In this document: positions 1-8,820 of the stretch, piece after piece | Layout: each line of letters opens with the position of its first letter | How positions within the stretch are numbered: the first letter of the stretch is position 1 | NCBI GenBank assembly: GCA_965603205.1 | Contig: CBFDCC010000004.1 | Span: forward strand, 1 to 64,000 | From: Temperatibacter sp965603205 | Lineage (GTDB): Bacteria > Pseudomonadota > Alphaproteobacteria > Sphingomonadales > Kordiimonadaceae | Reading direction: 5' to 3' | Length of the DNA: 64,000 bases | Notes under the pieces: generated by a model | The model's input: only the letters and a program-made list of their open reading frames with translations | The model's database searches: none | Told to the model about the DNA's origin: nothing | Program-made: the position numbers and the translations under genes

Positions 1-119
1 GGCGGCCACTTGGCCTTGCCTCACTTAGTTCGGATATTTATTTCTTGATCCTCGCATTAGCTCGGGCGGCCACTTGGCCTTGCCTCACTTAGTTCGGATA
101 TTTATTTCTTGATCCTCGC
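1..119. repeat. tandem direct repeat, 64-bp period (two copies)
   Basis: Two copies start at 1 and 65. The first 55 bases are identical between copies, and the first copy carries 9 more bases before the next begins. Each copy opens with a short palindrome (GGCCA, CT, TGGCC). The array may extend left of the window. It shares motifs with repeats at 16892, 58552 and 59059; the last also has a 64-bp period. It is non-coding, lies downstream of serC and has no unique spacers. Confidence 0.85.
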
Positions 120-175
120 TAAAGCTCATTTAATTAGCGCCATTAGCGCGTAGCAAGCGACCGCGAGGCGGCGAC
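120..175. repeat. degenerate repeat tail with hairpin
   Basis: This stretch continues the tandem repeat. It has the CTCGCTAAAGCTC string also found at 16892 and a GGCGA/TCGCC hairpin equivalent to the one in the 59-kb array. It lies just 3' of serC and lacks a T-tract, so it is not an obvious intrinsic terminator. Confidence 0.55.
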
Positions 176-191
176 ATTTCGCCGTCTACTA

Positions 192-1358
192 TTATGATAA
201 CTCTGCTTTAACCGTCGCATAGGCCCAGTCGAGCCAAGGAACAAGCGCTTCGATGTCGGCTGTATCAATTGTGCCGCCAGCCCATATACGCAGACCCGCA
301 GGCGCATCGCGGTAAGCACCAATATCATAAGCAACATCTCGCTCATCAAGCAACTTCGCCAGCTTTTTCGGCACAGATGCAGCCACATCGCCGTCAAGTG
401 TCGCCACCCAAGGGTCTGTGATTTTCAAGCAGACTGATGTGTTAGAGCGCGTTGCCTTGTCCGCAGCGAGGAATGCAGCCCAATCAGATTTTTCAACCCA
501 ATCCTCAAGCACTTTTAAATTAGACTCGGATCGGTCAATTAATCCTTTTAAGCCACCAATGCTATCAGCCCAATCAAGCGCATCTACATAATCTTCAACA
601 GCAATCATGGACGGCGTGTTGATCGTAGCGCCCTTAAATATACCTTCGATTAGCTTGCCACCCTTTGTCAGACGGAAAATCTTTGGTAACGGACGGTCTG
701 GTGTGAATGACTCAAGACGTTCAACAGCGCGTGGTGACAATATAATCATGCCATGCGCGCCCTCGCCGCCCAGCACTTTCTGCCAGCTATAGGTGGTCAC
801 ATCTAACTTTTCCCATGGTAAATCCATTGCAAAAGTCGCTGATGTTGCATCACAAATGGTTAGACCTTCGCGGTCATCGGCAATCCAATCCGCATTAGGG
901 ACCTTAACGCCTGATGTAGTGCCATTCCATGTAAAGACCACATCACGGTTGGTATCAACTTCCGTCAAATTAGGTAGTTCACCGTAATCAGCTTCAAAGC
1001 GACGTACATCATCAAGCTTGAGCTGTTTTACAACGTCAGTGATCCAGCCTGAGCCAAAGCTTTCCCACGCCAGCATATCAACGCCGCGCGCACCCAGCAT
1101 AGACCATAGTGCCATTTCAACAGCGCCAGTATCAGAGCCAGGAACAATGCCAATACGGTAATCAGCAGGAACACCTAGAATTTCACGGGTTTTATTAATT
1201 GCATATTGCAGACGCTCTTTACCAATGCTCGATCTATGAGAGCGGCCAAGTGGCGTATTAGCAATTGCATTTGGAGTCCATCCAGGCCTTTTAGCACAGG
1301 GGCCAGAGGAAAATTCAGGACGCGCAGGTTTCGCGTCAGGCTGTGTAATAACAGTCAT
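192..1358 (-). CDS. serC: phosphoserine aminotransferase
   Basis: A PLP-dependent class V aminotransferase that makes 3-phosphoserine from 3-phosphohydroxypyruvate and glutamate in cytosolic serine synthesis. The long alphaproteobacterial SerC type is recognised from the N-terminal SSGPCAKRPGW and GRSHRS motifs, the GSDTGAVE loop and the PLP lysine in SWQKVLGGEGAHG at about residue 194. The start at 1358 is chosen over an upstream in-frame codon at 1385 because AAGGA lies 7 bases before it; this gives 388 residues. A partner serA could lie left of the window but is not seen. The leader holds hairpins that may regulate it. Confidence 0.95.
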   Translation of the reverse strand: MTVITQPDAKPARPEFSSGPCAKRPGWTPNAIANTPLGRSHRSSIGKERLQYAINKTREILGVPADYRIGIVPGSDTGAVEMALWSMLGARGVDMLAWESFGSGWITDVVKQLKLDDVRRFEADYGELPNLTEVDTNRDVVFTWNGTTSGVKVPNADWIADDREGLTICDATSATFAMDLPWEKLDVTTYSWQKVLGGEGAHGMIILSPRAVERLESFTPDRPLPKIFRLTKGGKLIEGIFKGATINTPSMIAVEDYVDALDWADSIGGLKGLIDRSESNLKVLEDWVEKSDWAAFLAADKATRSNTSVCLKITDPWVATLDGDVAASVPKKLAKLLDERDVAYDIGAYRDAPAGLRIWAGGTIDTADIEALVPWLDWAYATVKAELS

Positions 1359-1360
1359 AT

Positions 1361-1400
1361 ATCTATCCTTCCAGATAGTTTGCACCTCGTTGGGGAGGCA
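1361..1400 (-). promoter_or_regulatory. candidate structured serC leader
   Basis: Two successive short hairpins precede the serC start on the minus strand. One is at 1381-1400 (CCTC/GAGG core with flanking TGC/GCA). The other is at 1363-1378 (CTATC/GATAG), with the Shine-Dalgarno sequence AAGGA in its loop and 3' arm. The layout recalls the alphaproteobacterial serC RNA motif known from comparative genomics. That link rests on position and general shape, not on a covariance search. Confidence 0.4.
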
Positions 1401-1675
1401 TTGCCCAATTATTTATGCTCAACCGTTGAATTTTTATACGCAGGTCAAACACGCGATATTGTTAATCTCACAATCAACCGCCCTTGGTAGGAAGGGATAC
1501 CTGAGGCTGAAAATACGGGTTATCGCGTGAGAGTCAATTAATGAATTCTAATGAGACGCACAAGCTGCACCCCATATAGATTCATTAGCTAAATTCACAC
1601 CAAATATGTAGACTTTAAGCTACATAAAACACTTGTAATTGAGCGAAGATATAGTTAATAAAGCATTAATAAAAA
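1401..1675. other. divergent intergenic region serC / binding protein
   Basis: About 275 bases without a gene. It must carry the serC promoter and that of the binding-protein gene at 1676. A GTATCCCTTCC..AAGGG hairpin-like segment lies near 1480-1500. No further site is recognised. Confidence 0.4.
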
Positions 1676-2581
1676 ATGGGGTTCTACACAGTGTTGAAAT
1701 TTATACAGGTATGCTTGCATATAATATGCAGTACTATATTTCTATCATCTGCAGTTAATGCACAAGATCATATCACATTATCTACTAACCTAGACTGGCC
1801 ACCGTTTGTTATGGACGAAATGCCTGAACATGGGTTTTTAACTGAGATTGTTCAAAAAACTTTTACAAATTCAGATATAGAAACATCTATTGAGACTATG
1901 CCTTGGGAGCGTGCATTACGTGAGGTGGCATACAAGGATAATGTCGCTTCATATATTTATGGTTATTCTAATGAGCGCGCTAAAAAATATTATTACTCTG
2001 ATCCCATATTTAAGACCGAGCCTCATTTGCTGAGCGCTGTGGATTCTGTACTAACCCTTGCTGATATGAATGAGCACTATAGAAATGCACAGCAGAGACA
2101 AAATATATTTTGTCATCCAATAAATTGGCTCATAGAGCCAACCATCGCTAATTTAATACAGGACAAACGTCTAATTCTTGCAAATCCAAGCTCTATGAAA
2201 GACTGTTTTAAATTATTCAGCATCGGTAAAAGCCAATTCATTATCGCTACCCAACTAGAATCTATTTATACATTCACAGAACTAGAAAAATCAATCCCGC
2301 CCTCAAGACGTGTCGATCGATCTGACTATCAGATGACAAGTCTGGGTGAACCCTTACCTCTACATGTTATTTTCTCAAAAACGCCCAAAGGCAAGGCGTT
2401 ACGTGACAAATTTAATGCCTCGCTTAAAGTATTAAAAGAAACAGGTGAGTATGATAACATCATAAGCCATCGCTTAGCATCATACGGTATAGAAGACGCG
2501 GTGATTAAACATACTATAGAGTATCAACATAAAGAATTACCGTCTTATACAAGCATAGAAGCTACTAAAGAACATCATTAA
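1676..2581 (+). CDS. periplasmic solute-binding protein, family 3-like
   Basis: This 301-residue protein has a signal peptide (hydrophobic segment then VNAQD, cleavage near residue 29). The mature part resembles bacterial extracellular solute-binding proteins of the amino-acid type: an early LSTNLDWPPFV segment, then GFLTEIV and the TMPWERAL region, and a C-terminal helix before GEYDNI. No permease or ATPase lies next to it, so it is an orphan; the ligand is unknown. The start has no good Shine-Dalgarno sequence; an in-frame GTG at 1691 follows GGGG and is an alternative. It converges on the hydrolase with one base between stops. Confidence 0.7.
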   Translation: MGFYTVLKFIQVCLHIICSTIFLSSAVNAQDHITLSTNLDWPPFVMDEMPEHGFLTEIVQKTFTNSDIETSIETMPWERALREVAYKDNVASYIYGYSNERAKKYYYSDPIFKTEPHLLSAVDSVLTLADMNEHYRNAQQRQNIFCHPINWLIEPTIANLIQDKRLILANPSSMKDCFKLFSIGKSQFIIATQLESIYTFTELEKSIPPSRRVDRSDYQMTSLGEPLPLHVIFSKTPKGKALRDKFNASLKVLKETGEYDNIISHRLASYGIEDAVIKHTIEYQHKELPSYTSIEATKEHH

Positions 2582-2582
2582 C

Positions 2583-3344
2583 CTAATTGGTATAAAACCT
2601 AAGTGCAGTGCTGGCAAATAGCTCAGGCTTTTCTGCGTGTAACCAGTGACCTGTTCCTTCAATTGTGCGCACTTTAGCTGTGGGAAATAATTGTTTCACA
2701 ATAACCGTATGTTCGCTGAGTAGATAATCACTATTGCCGCCACGAATAAACATGGTTGGTCCAGTATAGGGGCCACCTGTCACGCCTTTGGTAATTTCGC
2801 TATATTCACGCTCTATCGCTTCTAGATTGATACGCCAACCCCACTGTCCATCCTTGTCCTTACGCCAATTTGTGGCGAGAAATGATAAGATAGCTTGCTC
2901 ACTCTCATAATTTTTAAGAATAGCAATGACGTCTTTACGGTTAGCGGGCCGTGCCTCTTGCACCCTATTCATGCCATCTAAAATATCATTGTGTTTGTGG
3001 TGATAATCAACAGGTGCAATATCTGCCACCAGTAATTTCTCTACGCGATCACCATGGTTAAGCGCGAGCTGCATCGCAGCCTTGCCCCCCATTGAATGGC
3101 CAAAGACACGCGCCTTATCAATAGCAAGTTTATCCATCAGTTGAATGATGTCTTCGGCCATATCACTATAATGCATTGAATTGTCGTGTGGGCTGCGTCC
3201 ATGATTGCGCATATCAACAGATATAACACGGTAAGTAGCTGACAGCGCCCGCGCAAAGGAGCCTAAATTATCCGCTGAGCCAAAAAGGCCGTGCATTAAG
3301 ATTACAGGCTCGCCCTCGCCAATTTCACGGTAGAATAAATCCAT
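2583..3344 (-). CDS. alpha/beta hydrolase (YbfF-like esterase)
   Basis: A 253-residue alpha/beta hydrolase fold enzyme. The oxyanion segment is HGLFGSADN, the nucleophile elbow is GHSMGG (Ser near residue 94), and the C-terminal catalytic His is in GTGHWLHAEKP. The overall pattern fits the YbfF/ABHD11 esterase group. The substrate cannot be read from sequence. Its ATG follows the thiD stop directly, so it is probably the last cistron of the pal-to-thiD run and translationally coupled. Confidence 0.85.
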   Translation of the reverse strand: MDLFYREIGEGEPVILMHGLFGSADNLGSFARALSATYRVISVDMRNHGRSPHDNSMHYSDMAEDIIQLMDKLAIDKARVFGHSMGGKAAMQLALNHGDRVEKLLVADIAPVDYHHKHNDILDGMNRVQEARPANRKDVIAILKNYESEQAILSFLATNWRKDKDGQWGWRINLEAIEREYSEITKGVTGGPYTGPTMFIRGGNSDYLLSEHTVIVKQLFPTAKVRTIEGTGHWLHAEKPELFASTALRFYTN

Positions 3345-4148
3345 CTAAACCTCGCCCACACTAACCTGTGCGTGACCAAGCGGACCATGCCCTTGCCCTA
3401 AGTTTGGGGCCTTTTTAATTGCTTGATCGACAAAATTTACGGCCTGTTCTACTGCATCGTTCAACGCCATACCCTTTGCTAGTCCCGTCGCTACAGCGCT
3501 TGCCAGCGTACAGCCCGTTCCATGGGTTTGCTTTGTCGCGATTTTAGGTCTTTCAAACACGGCCTGAACACCCTGTCTAATCATTAAGATATCGATGACC
3601 TTATCACCTTCTAGATGCCCACCCTTCATCAACACAGCCTCTGCGCCTAAATCAAGAATTTGATGACCTGCTATTTCCATATCTTGACGATCATTAATTT
3701 TGTGCCCCGTTAACACTTCAGCCTCTGGAATATTGGGCGTCAACACCGTTGATCTTGGTACCATTATATTACGCATTAAGGTAATCGCATCATCTGCGAG
3801 CAACTTTGATCCACTTGTTGCGATCATCACAGGATCAACCACGAGTGCGCCATCATAGCCATTATCTGTAAGCGCTAGGTCAACTGCCTTTATGGTCATA
3901 GCGTCCCCTAGCATGCCTGTCTTAATGGCATCCGCACCTATATCGCTAAGCACGGTAATTATTTGGTCATAAACGAGCTGAGGCTCGCACGGGTGAACAC
4001 TGTAAACGGCTTGTGTATTTTGCACCGTTAGCGCGGTAATCGCTGCCGAAGCATAGCCGCCGAGCATTGTGATAGTTTTGATATCCGCCTGAATACCAGC
4101 CCCGCCAGAAGGGTCAGAGCCTGCAATAGTTAGGACACGCCCGACCAT
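3345..4148 (-). CDS. thiD: hydroxymethylpyrimidine/phosphomethylpyrimidine kinase
   Basis: ThiD phosphorylates HMP and HMP-P in thiamine synthesis. The ribokinase-fold signatures are clear: TIAGSDPSGGAGIQADIKT at the N-terminus, DPVMIATSG in the middle, and the ATP-binding GTGCTLASA near residue 215. The start at 4148 overlaps the glmM stop by one base (TAATG), which favours it over an in-frame codon at 4175. No other thiamine gene is present, so its place in a cell-wall run reflects gene order rather than pathway grouping. Confidence 0.94.
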   Translation of the reverse strand: MVGRVLTIAGSDPSGGAGIQADIKTITMLGGYASAAITALTVQNTQAVYSVHPCEPQLVYDQIITVLSDIGADAIKTGMLGDAMTIKAVDLALTDNGYDGALVVDPVMIATSGSKLLADDAITLMRNIMVPRSTVLTPNIPEAEVLTGHKINDRQDMEIAGHQILDLGAEAVLMKGGHLEGDKVIDILMIRQGVQAVFERPKIATKQTHGTGCTLASAVATGLAKGMALNDAVEQAVNFVDQAIKKAPNLGQGHGPLGHAQVSVGEV

Positions 4149-5491
4149 TAGCAAGCAGACTCTAATGCCGCACAAATATCATCGACGATGCGGGTAATTT
4201 GTGACTGACTATCGCTTTCTGCCATCACACGAATCAATGGTTCTGTACCTGATTTACGAATAAGCAAGCGGCCACATTCCTTAAGCTCTACCTTAGCAGC
4301 GGCAATAGCCCGCAACACGTCAGGATGATCAATAGGACTTTCGCCACTATAACGTACATTTTTCAACAGTTGCGGCACAGGTTCAAACTGCGCACAAGCC
4401 TGCGATGTAGTGCAGCCACGTTGTTTAATTTCAGTCATAACCTGCAAGGCGGACACCAGTCCATCACCCGTAGTAGAAAAATCATTCAGCACAATATGAC
4501 CTGACTGCTCGCCGCCCACATTATAGCCACCACTGCGCATACGCTCTACTACACTGCGATCACCAACGGCTGTGCGCTCCATAGTTAAACCTTCTGATGT
4601 GAGCAAACGCTCTAACCCCAAATTAGACATAACGGTCGTAACCAAGCCACCACCTTTGAGTAGTCCACGCTTACACCAGCTGCGGGTAATGAGCGCCATC
4701 AACTGATCACCATCAATGATGGCCCCATTTTCATCACATAGAATTAGGCGATCAGCGTCACCATCTAATGCCACACCTATATCTGCTCCCTCGGTAACCA
4801 CACGTTTACACATGGCCTCAGGATGGGTCGAGCCGCATTCATCATTAATATTAAAACCATCGGGACTTACGCCCATTGGTATAACCTCAGCACCAAGCTC
4901 CCACAGCACAGTAGGCGCAACCTTATAGGCCGCACCATTAGCGCAATCCAAAACCACTTTAATACCGTCAAAGGTTAGACCTGCTGGCACCGTTGCCTTA
5001 GCAAATTCAATATAGCGACCGCGTGCATCTTCTAGCCGCTTAGCGGCACCAAGCTGATCCGGCGCAGCAAGGCAACTTGTTAGATCACCGTCTATTAATT
5101 CTTCAATAGCAATCTCTTGAGCGTCTGATAGCTTATATCCATCAGGGCCAAAGAATTTAAGGCCGTTATCGTGATGCGGATTATGGCTAGCACTGATCAT
5201 CACGCCTAGATCGGCGCGTAAACTTTTAACCAACATGGCAATAGCAGGGGTCGGCATAGGCCCAACCATGATCACATCCATACCAGCGGCGGTAAAACCA
5301 GCAGCGAGTGCTGGCTCGAACATATAACCAGAACGGCGCGTATCTTTGCCGATGACAACACGGTGCACATGGTCACCGCGCTTAAAAAATGATCCTGCCG
5401 CCATCCCCACGCGCATAGCAACATCAGGGGTCATTGCCCCTTTATTTACCAAGCCGCGGATACCATCGGTGCCAAAATATTTACGTGTCAT
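4148..5491 (-). CDS. glmM: phosphoglucosamine mutase
   Basis: GlmM converts glucosamine-6-phosphate to glucosamine-1-phosphate, the precursor of UDP-GlcNAc for peptidoglycan and lipid A. The 447 residues match the family length. The start reads KYFGTDGIRG, and the phosphoserine loop MISASHNP places the catalytic Ser at residue 102, the same number as in E. coli GlmM. The Mg site DGDADR and the C-terminal RKSGTEPLIRVM are intact. A 110-base gap separates it from folP, so it may have its own promoter. Confidence 0.97.
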   Translation of the reverse strand: MTRKYFGTDGIRGLVNKGAMTPDVAMRVGMAAGSFFKRGDHVHRVVIGKDTRRSGYMFEPALAAGFTAAGMDVIMVGPMPTPAIAMLVKSLRADLGVMISASHNPHHDNGLKFFGPDGYKLSDAQEIAIEELIDGDLTSCLAAPDQLGAAKRLEDARGRYIEFAKATVPAGLTFDGIKVVLDCANGAAYKVAPTVLWELGAEVIPMGVSPDGFNINDECGSTHPEAMCKRVVTEGADIGVALDGDADRLILCDENGAIIDGDQLMALITRSWCKRGLLKGGGLVTTVMSNLGLERLLTSEGLTMERTAVGDRSVVERMRSGGYNVGGEQSGHIVLNDFSTTGDGLVSALQVMTEIKQRGCTTSQACAQFEPVPQLLKNVRYSGESPIDHPDVLRAIAAAKVELKECGRLLIRKSGTEPLIRVMAESDSQSQITRIVDDICAALESAC

Positions 5492-5601
5492 AATCCGCTT
5501 ATCTTCCTAGTCGTCATGCTGAAAAAATATGTTTCACTATAAATGCGATAATTAGGATGAAAATTCAAGAATAATACTGATTTTTCAAAATCATACTGTC
5601 A

Positions 5602-6735
5602 TCAAGATGAAAAAGGCGGATGCATCAGGGCATTATCAAACATTGCTTGCTGTAATTTTACGGCCTGCGCAGTCTCAACCACATCATGAACACGCACAAT
5701 TTGCACGCCACTCTCTATCGCCAATAGCGCCGCGGTTAGCGAACCAGCCATGCGATCTGACGCTTCTTCCGCACCTGTAATGGCACCGATAAAACGCTTG
5801 CGTGACGCACCAAGCAGGATGGGGCAACCCAGCGTGTGGAATATGGATATACCATTAATCAGGGCCAAATTATCTTGCACCACGCGCTTGCCAAAGCCAA
5901 TACCGGGATCCGTGATAATACGGCTACGATCAATGCCCGCCGTTTCGCAAGCCTGAATACGCTCTTCTAAATAATCATAAACATCCAACAAAACATCACC
6001 ATATTCTGGTGCATCCTGCATGGTCTTAGGCGTGCCTTTACTATGCATTAAGATAACGGGGGTGTTAGAACCTGCTACCACGTCAATGCTCTCAGGGTCA
6101 TAGGTTAGTGCCGTCACATCGTTAATAATATGAGCGCCTGCCTTTAAGGCGGCCTTCATGACAAAGCTATGGCGCGTATCAATAGATAGAGGTACTTTAT
6201 CAGCCGTTAGCGCCTCAATCACAGGCACAACACGATCCGCCTCATCGCCTTCCCACACGGGGATAGCGCCAGGTCTAGTGCTCTCGCCGCCAATATCAAT
6301 GATATCAGCACCAGCAGCCACCATTGCACGTGCATGCTTAATAGCGATGTCACTATCGAAAAACTGACCACCATCGGAGAAGCTGTCTGGCGTGACATTC
6401 AATATCCCCATAACCAGCGGCTTATTATAAGGCCGCGATAGGCCACCTGCTAACGACATGGGTTTATGAACAGTGGATAGCCCTGCCAGTAATGCATCAA
6501 TCCGACTTTGATGATTTGGGCCAAGCGCTGCCTTCACCTGTTCTAAATCACTTGCGTCAATCAGCTTATCAAAGGAACGCTCGTCATCACCACTGCGGGC
6601 AATCAATCTAAATTTATGAAAACGTAGACCACTAACACCCAGTGCAACACCGTCCTTGCCACCTAAAACACAAGAGACGGGCACAAGATATAACCTTGCC
6701 CCGTCCTCTATTGTTTTTATTGCATCTACCACCAC
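5602..6735 (-). CDS. folP: dihydropteroate synthase with N-terminal extension
   Basis: FolP condenses p-aminobenzoate with the pterin pyrophosphate in folate synthesis. The DHPS domain starts near residue 105 with MGILNVTPDSFSDGG, followed by DIIDIGGESTRPGA, DPGIGFGKR and GASRKRF, all intact. The protein has 377 residues; about 100 precede the DHPS domain (typical enzymes have roughly 280). The extension has no motif I recognise. The start is GTG, 7 bases after the ftsH stop and without a clear Shine-Dalgarno sequence, suggesting coupling to ftsH. Confidence 0.93.
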   Translation of the reverse strand: MVVDAIKTIEDGARLYLVPVSCVLGGKDGVALGVSGLRFHKFRLIARSGDDERSFDKLIDASDLEQVKAALGPNHQSRIDALLAGLSTVHKPMSLAGGLSRPYNKPLVMGILNVTPDSFSDGGQFFDSDIAIKHARAMVAAGADIIDIGGESTRPGAIPVWEGDEADRVVPVIEALTADKVPLSIDTRHSFVMKAALKAGAHIINDVTALTYDPESIDVVAGSNTPVILMHSKGTPKTMQDAPEYGDVLLDVYDYLEERIQACETAGIDRSRIITDPGIGFGKRVVQDNLALINGISIFHTLGCPILLGASRKRFIGAITGAEEASDRMAGSLTAALLAIESGVQIVRVHDVVETAQAVKLQQAMFDNALMHPPFSS

Positions 6736-6742
6736 CAGCGTT

Positions 6743-8644
6743 TTAACTTTCTGGCTGTGGTGTAGTAGGTGCTTCTGCCGTCCCTGTTTCTGTCACAGGC
6801 ACAGCACTTGTTGGTGCTGCGGGCGGTGTCGTATCGTCTTTTTTCTCTTCTGGGCGGTTAATACCCTTACCATCAATAAGGTCCTGCAATTCTTCGCCAG
6901 AGAGTGTTTCATACTCTAAAAGAGCCTGCGCAATCGCCTCTAGCTGATCATTATGATCGGTTAGTATTTTCGTTGCACGATCATTAGCCTCATCAACAAA
7001 ACGACGTACTTCTTCATCAATCAATTTCGCTGTCTCATCAGAAACATTCTTCTGCTGTGATACAGAGTGACCTAGGAATACCTCTTGCTCGTTTGGGCTA
7101 TATTGTAGCGGCCCTAGCTTATCAGACATACCCCACTGGGTTACCATTTTGCGCGCAAGACCTGTCGCCGACTGGATATCACCAGAGGCACCAGATGTTA
7201 CCTTGTCGTAGCCAAAGATTAATTCCTCGGCCACACGACCACCCATCGCCATTGCAAGCTGATCATGCATCTTCTCGCGAGACATAGAATATACATCACG
7301 TTCTGGTAAGCTCATGACCATACCAAGGGCACGACCACGCGGAATGATGGTTGCCTTATGAATTGGGTCAAGGGCTTTACAATGTAATGATACTAGCGCG
7401 TGACCACCTTCGTGGTACGCCGTTAGTTTTTTCTCGTCTTCTGTCATGACCATAGAGCGACGCTCAGAGCCCATCATGACCTTATCTTTCGCGTCATCAA
7501 ATTCCTTCATCGATACGATCTTCTTGTTACGGCGTGCAGCAAGAAGTGCTGCTTCATTCACAAGATTTGCTAGATCAGCACCAGAAAACCCAGGTGTGCC
7601 ACGCGCTACAGTCTTCAATTCAACATCAGGTGCCATTGGTACTTTGACTGCATGTACAATCAAAATCTTCTCACGCCCATTGATGTCAGGATTAGGTACA
7701 ACAACTTGACGATCAAAACGCCCCGGACGCAGTAGCGCTGGATCAAGAACATCTGGACGGTTTGTTGCAGCTAAGATAATGATACCTTCATTGGCTTCAA
7801 ACCCATCCATTTCAACAAGCAACTGGTTAAGCGTTTGCTCGCGTTCGTCATTACCACCACCAAGACCAGCACCACGATGGCGGCCAACAGCATCAATCTC
7901 ATCGATAAAGATGATACATGGGGCATTTTTCTTAGCTTGCTCGAACATATCGCGCACACGGCTTGCACCAACACCAACAAACATTTCAACAAAATCAGAA
8001 CCAGATATTGTAAAGAAAGGTACATTAGCTTCACCTGCTACAGAGCGCGCAAGCAATGTTTTACCAGTACCTGGAGGGCCTACAAGTAATGCACCCTTAG
8101 GGATTTTACCGCCAAGTTTGGTAAAGCGTGAAGGATCCTGAAGAAACTCAACGACCTCGACAAGCTCTTCTTTGGCTTCGTCAATACCAGCCACATCAGC
8201 AAATGTTTTGCGCTCAGTATGTTCGGTTAGCAATTTCGCCTTACTTTTACCAAAGCCCATAGCACCGCCACCGCCGCCTTTACCCTGCATTTGGCGCATG
8301 AAGAATATCCACACACCAATAATAAGGATCATCGGCAACCATGAGATCAATCCGATCATAAATCCAGAATCAGATTTTTTCACATCTAGCTGAACTTTAT
8401 GCTCAACGAGCAAGTTCACCAAGTCTACATCATTAGGCATAACCGTTTGGAACGGGTCACCGCTAGCATATTTACCTAGAACATCGCTACCGTCAACGAC
8501 GACCTCGGCCACTTTATTCGCCACGATATCCGTGCGGAACTGTGTGTAAGAAATCTCTGGAATTCGGCTGTTATTACCCTGAAAAATATTAAATAGGGCT
8601 AGCAGCAACATAATTATCACTACCCATACAAGTGCATTACGCAT
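6743..8644 (-). CDS. ftsH: ATP-dependent membrane zinc protease FtsH
   Basis: FtsH is the essential inner-membrane AAA+ protease that degrades membrane and short-lived cytosolic proteins. Visible in order: TM1 (about 4-20), a periplasmic domain, TM2 (about 98-116), a glycine-rich linker, Walker A GPPGTGKT (189-196), Walker B IIFIDEID, the second region of homology ending RPGRFDRQ, and the zinc motif HEGGH (411-415). The C-terminal tail is rich in Thr, Ala and Pro. It has 633 residues, normal for the family. A 176-base gap upstream suggests its own promoter. Confidence 0.98.
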   Translation of the reverse strand: MRNALVWVVIIMLLLALFNIFQGNNSRIPEISYTQFRTDIVANKVAEVVVDGSDVLGKYASGDPFQTVMPNDVDLVNLLVEHKVQLDVKKSDSGFMIGLISWLPMILIIGVWIFFMRQMQGKGGGGGAMGFGKSKAKLLTEHTERKTFADVAGIDEAKEELVEVVEFLQDPSRFTKLGGKIPKGALLVGPPGTGKTLLARSVAGEANVPFFTISGSDFVEMFVGVGASRVRDMFEQAKKNAPCIIFIDEIDAVGRHRGAGLGGGNDEREQTLNQLLVEMDGFEANEGIIILAATNRPDVLDPALLRPGRFDRQVVVPNPDINGREKILIVHAVKVPMAPDVELKTVARGTPGFSGADLANLVNEAALLAARRNKKIVSMKEFDDAKDKVMMGSERRSMVMTEDEKKLTAYHEGGHALVSLHCKALDPIHKATIIPRGRALGMVMSLPERDVYSMSREKMHDQLAMAMGGRVAEELIFGYDKVTSGASGDIQSATGLARKMVTQWGMSDKLGPLQYSPNEQEVFLGHSVSQQKNVSDETAKLIDEEVRRFVDEANDRATKILTDHNDQLEAIAQALLEYETLSGEELQDLIDGKGINRPEEKKDDTTPPAAPTSAVPVTETGTAEAPTTPQPES

Positions 8645-8820
8645 CTACAAATCACTCTCTTGTTAAAAGGCTCTTAAATCCCACCGGCTTCCCTTAGTAG
8701 GATATTTAAATTCTTAAGGGTTATTACACCCAATATTCAGTCATTACTATAGAGATAAGCGCACTATCCTCACATGCAAGAGGAAAGCACAATTATTATG
8801 AAGTTTTTAGCAATATTTCA
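8645..8820. other. tilS-ftsH intergenic region
   Basis: 176 AT-rich bases that probably hold the ftsH promoter. I see no convincing heat-shock promoter or terminator hairpin. An AAGAGAG stretch about 10 bases before the ftsH ATG is the likely ribosome-binding site. Confidence 0.4.

Noticed and set aside
8645..8820. sigma-32 heat-shock promoter for ftsH
   Set aside because: A CTTG-like -35 hexamer is present, but no matching CCCCAT-type -10 at the right spacing.
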